64,000 bases of DNA from Lachnospiraceae bacterium (lineage in GTDB: Bacteria > Bacillota > Clostridia > Lachnospirales > Lachnospiraceae), in assembly GCA_910575555.1 (NCBI GenBank), contig CAJTFX010000004.1, positions 186,001 through 250,000 of the forward strand. Reading direction: 5' to 3'. How positions within the stretch are numbered: the first letter of the stretch is position 1; each line of letters starts with the position of its first letter. Made by a program: the position numbers and the translations under genes. This document shows positions 63,547 through 64,000 of this stretch, piece after piece. Below the pieces are notes generated by a model. The model did not search any database. It was not told the origin of the DNA and saw nothing but the letters and a program-made list of their open reading frames with translations.

Positions 63547-64000
63547 TTAATCTAAAACTTTTATTCCGCCGAAGGGACGTACCTTCAGCACATGGCAGGA
63601 GTCCTCGCCGTAGAGGTTATCCAGGGCTTCTCTGTACTCTTCCACAAAATCATCTGCCACAAACGCCTGAATGGTTCCGGCAAATCCGCCGCCGTGCACA
63701 CGGCTTGCCCCATGGCCCGGGAGGATGGAGTCGCTGACTGCAAGGCCCATGGAAACGCTCTGGTTCTGCACGTCTTTATTGGTGTAAATATTCTGAAGAT
63801 ACTTGAAGGAAGAATCACCGGATTCTTTCACGGTATCCAAGAATTTCTGGAAGTCTCCGGCTTTTAAGGCTGCAACCTCCCGCTCCACCCGCTTATCTTC
63901 CTCAAAGAAATGCAGGGCCCGCAGCACCGGACGATCGCCGCATTCCTTCCGGACGCCGGGGATATTTTTATAAAATTCCGCTATATCTACTTCTCTTAAA
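63547..64000 (-). CDS. galK: Galactokinase, C-terminal part (5' end outside window)
   Basis: About 150 C-terminal residues are visible. The GHMP-kinase C-terminal motif is present: SRVHGGGFAGTIQAFV (GGGFGG-type loop with Gly-Thr). The end is VRPFGGIKVLD. LRALHFFEEDKRV and LQNIYTNKDVQNQ also fit GalK. Upstream partner of galT in a galactose operon. Confidence 0.92.
   Translation of the reverse strand, partial: LREVDIAEFYKNIPGVRKECGDRPVLRALHFFEEDKRVEREVAALKAGDFQKFLDTVKESGDSSFKYLQNIYTNKDVQNQSVSMGLAVSDSILPGHGASRVHGGGFAGTIQAFVADDFVEEYREALDNLYGEDSCHVLKVRPFGGIKVLD

Overview
The window comes from a low-to-mid GC, Gram-positive, anaerobic gut-type bacterium. The best fit is a Lachnospiraceae (Clostridium cluster XIVa) genome close to Blautia, Ruminococcus or Dorea. 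I infer this from several features: strong AGGAGG ribosome sites, NfnAB and flavodiiron proteins, class III fructose-bisphosphatase, GalT type 2, diaminopimelate dehydrogenase, a DUF6033-like gene, and clostridial folate gene order. No rRNA, tRNA or CRISPR array was seen. Most genes lie on the minus strand.

Layout: 0-2.3 kb, a sugar ABC transporter (permease cut by the window edge, lipoprotein binding protein) behind a promoter with 12-bp tandem operators. 2.6-4.7 kb, an ECF sigma / anti-sigma / two-membrane-protein operon. 4.7-6.0 kb, a small island with a dispersed repeat, a frameshifted zinc-ribbon pseudogene and a mobile-element-type ORF. 6.1-11.4 kb, L-serine dehydratase (sdaAA/AB), flavodiiron protein and NfnAB. 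11.4-15.8 kb, a palindrome cluster, fbp, dapB and dapA, the last behind a lysine riboswitch. 15.8-22.8 kb, cobalamin adenosyltransferase, a double-OB SSB-like protein, cyclophilin, a MinD-like protein, an amidase, a broken Rpn-type gene between 33-bp direct repeats, an Xre regulator with a membrane protein, and fabH. 22.8-34 kb, a tetrapyrrole and sulfur region: HAD phosphatase, a HemC-CobA-HemD triple fusion, hemA, a tandem structured repeat, a YeiH-type exporter, a siroheme reductase with ferredoxin domain, CoA-disulfide reductase-rhodanese, a divergent LysR regulator and a second siroheme reductase. 34-36 kb, perR followed directly by a soluble zinc-binding (CZB) chemoreceptor. 36-42 kb, gltBD. 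42.9-54.7 kb, CPBP protease, DUF6033-like gene, ddh, HAD phosphatase, then MoxR ATPase / VWA / leucine-rich-repeat genes downstream of a folate operon (folC-folE-HD-folP-folBK). 54.9-64 kb, an LTA-synthase-like enzyme, yaaA, hflX, a frameshifted fibronectin-like surface protein, a DUF134-NifX-like fusion, galT and partial galK.

The clearest functional cluster is the 23.6-34 kb block. Its tetrapyrrole genes make the precursor of siroheme, the adjacent reductases need siroheme, and a LysR regulator sits between divergent sulfur genes. Lysine/DAP synthesis is split between the riboswitch-controlled dapA-dapB and a distant ddh. The most unusual observations are: the covarying 78-bp tandem repeat ahead of hemA; two genes (ECF sigma and hflX) whose best ribosome site points to AUC or AUU as start codon; the triple HemC-CobA-HemD fusion; the PerR-CZB chemoreceptor pair; the MoxR-VWA-LRR trio; a 30-bp palindromic operator at the DUF134 gene; and several palindromic or dispersed intergenic repeats.
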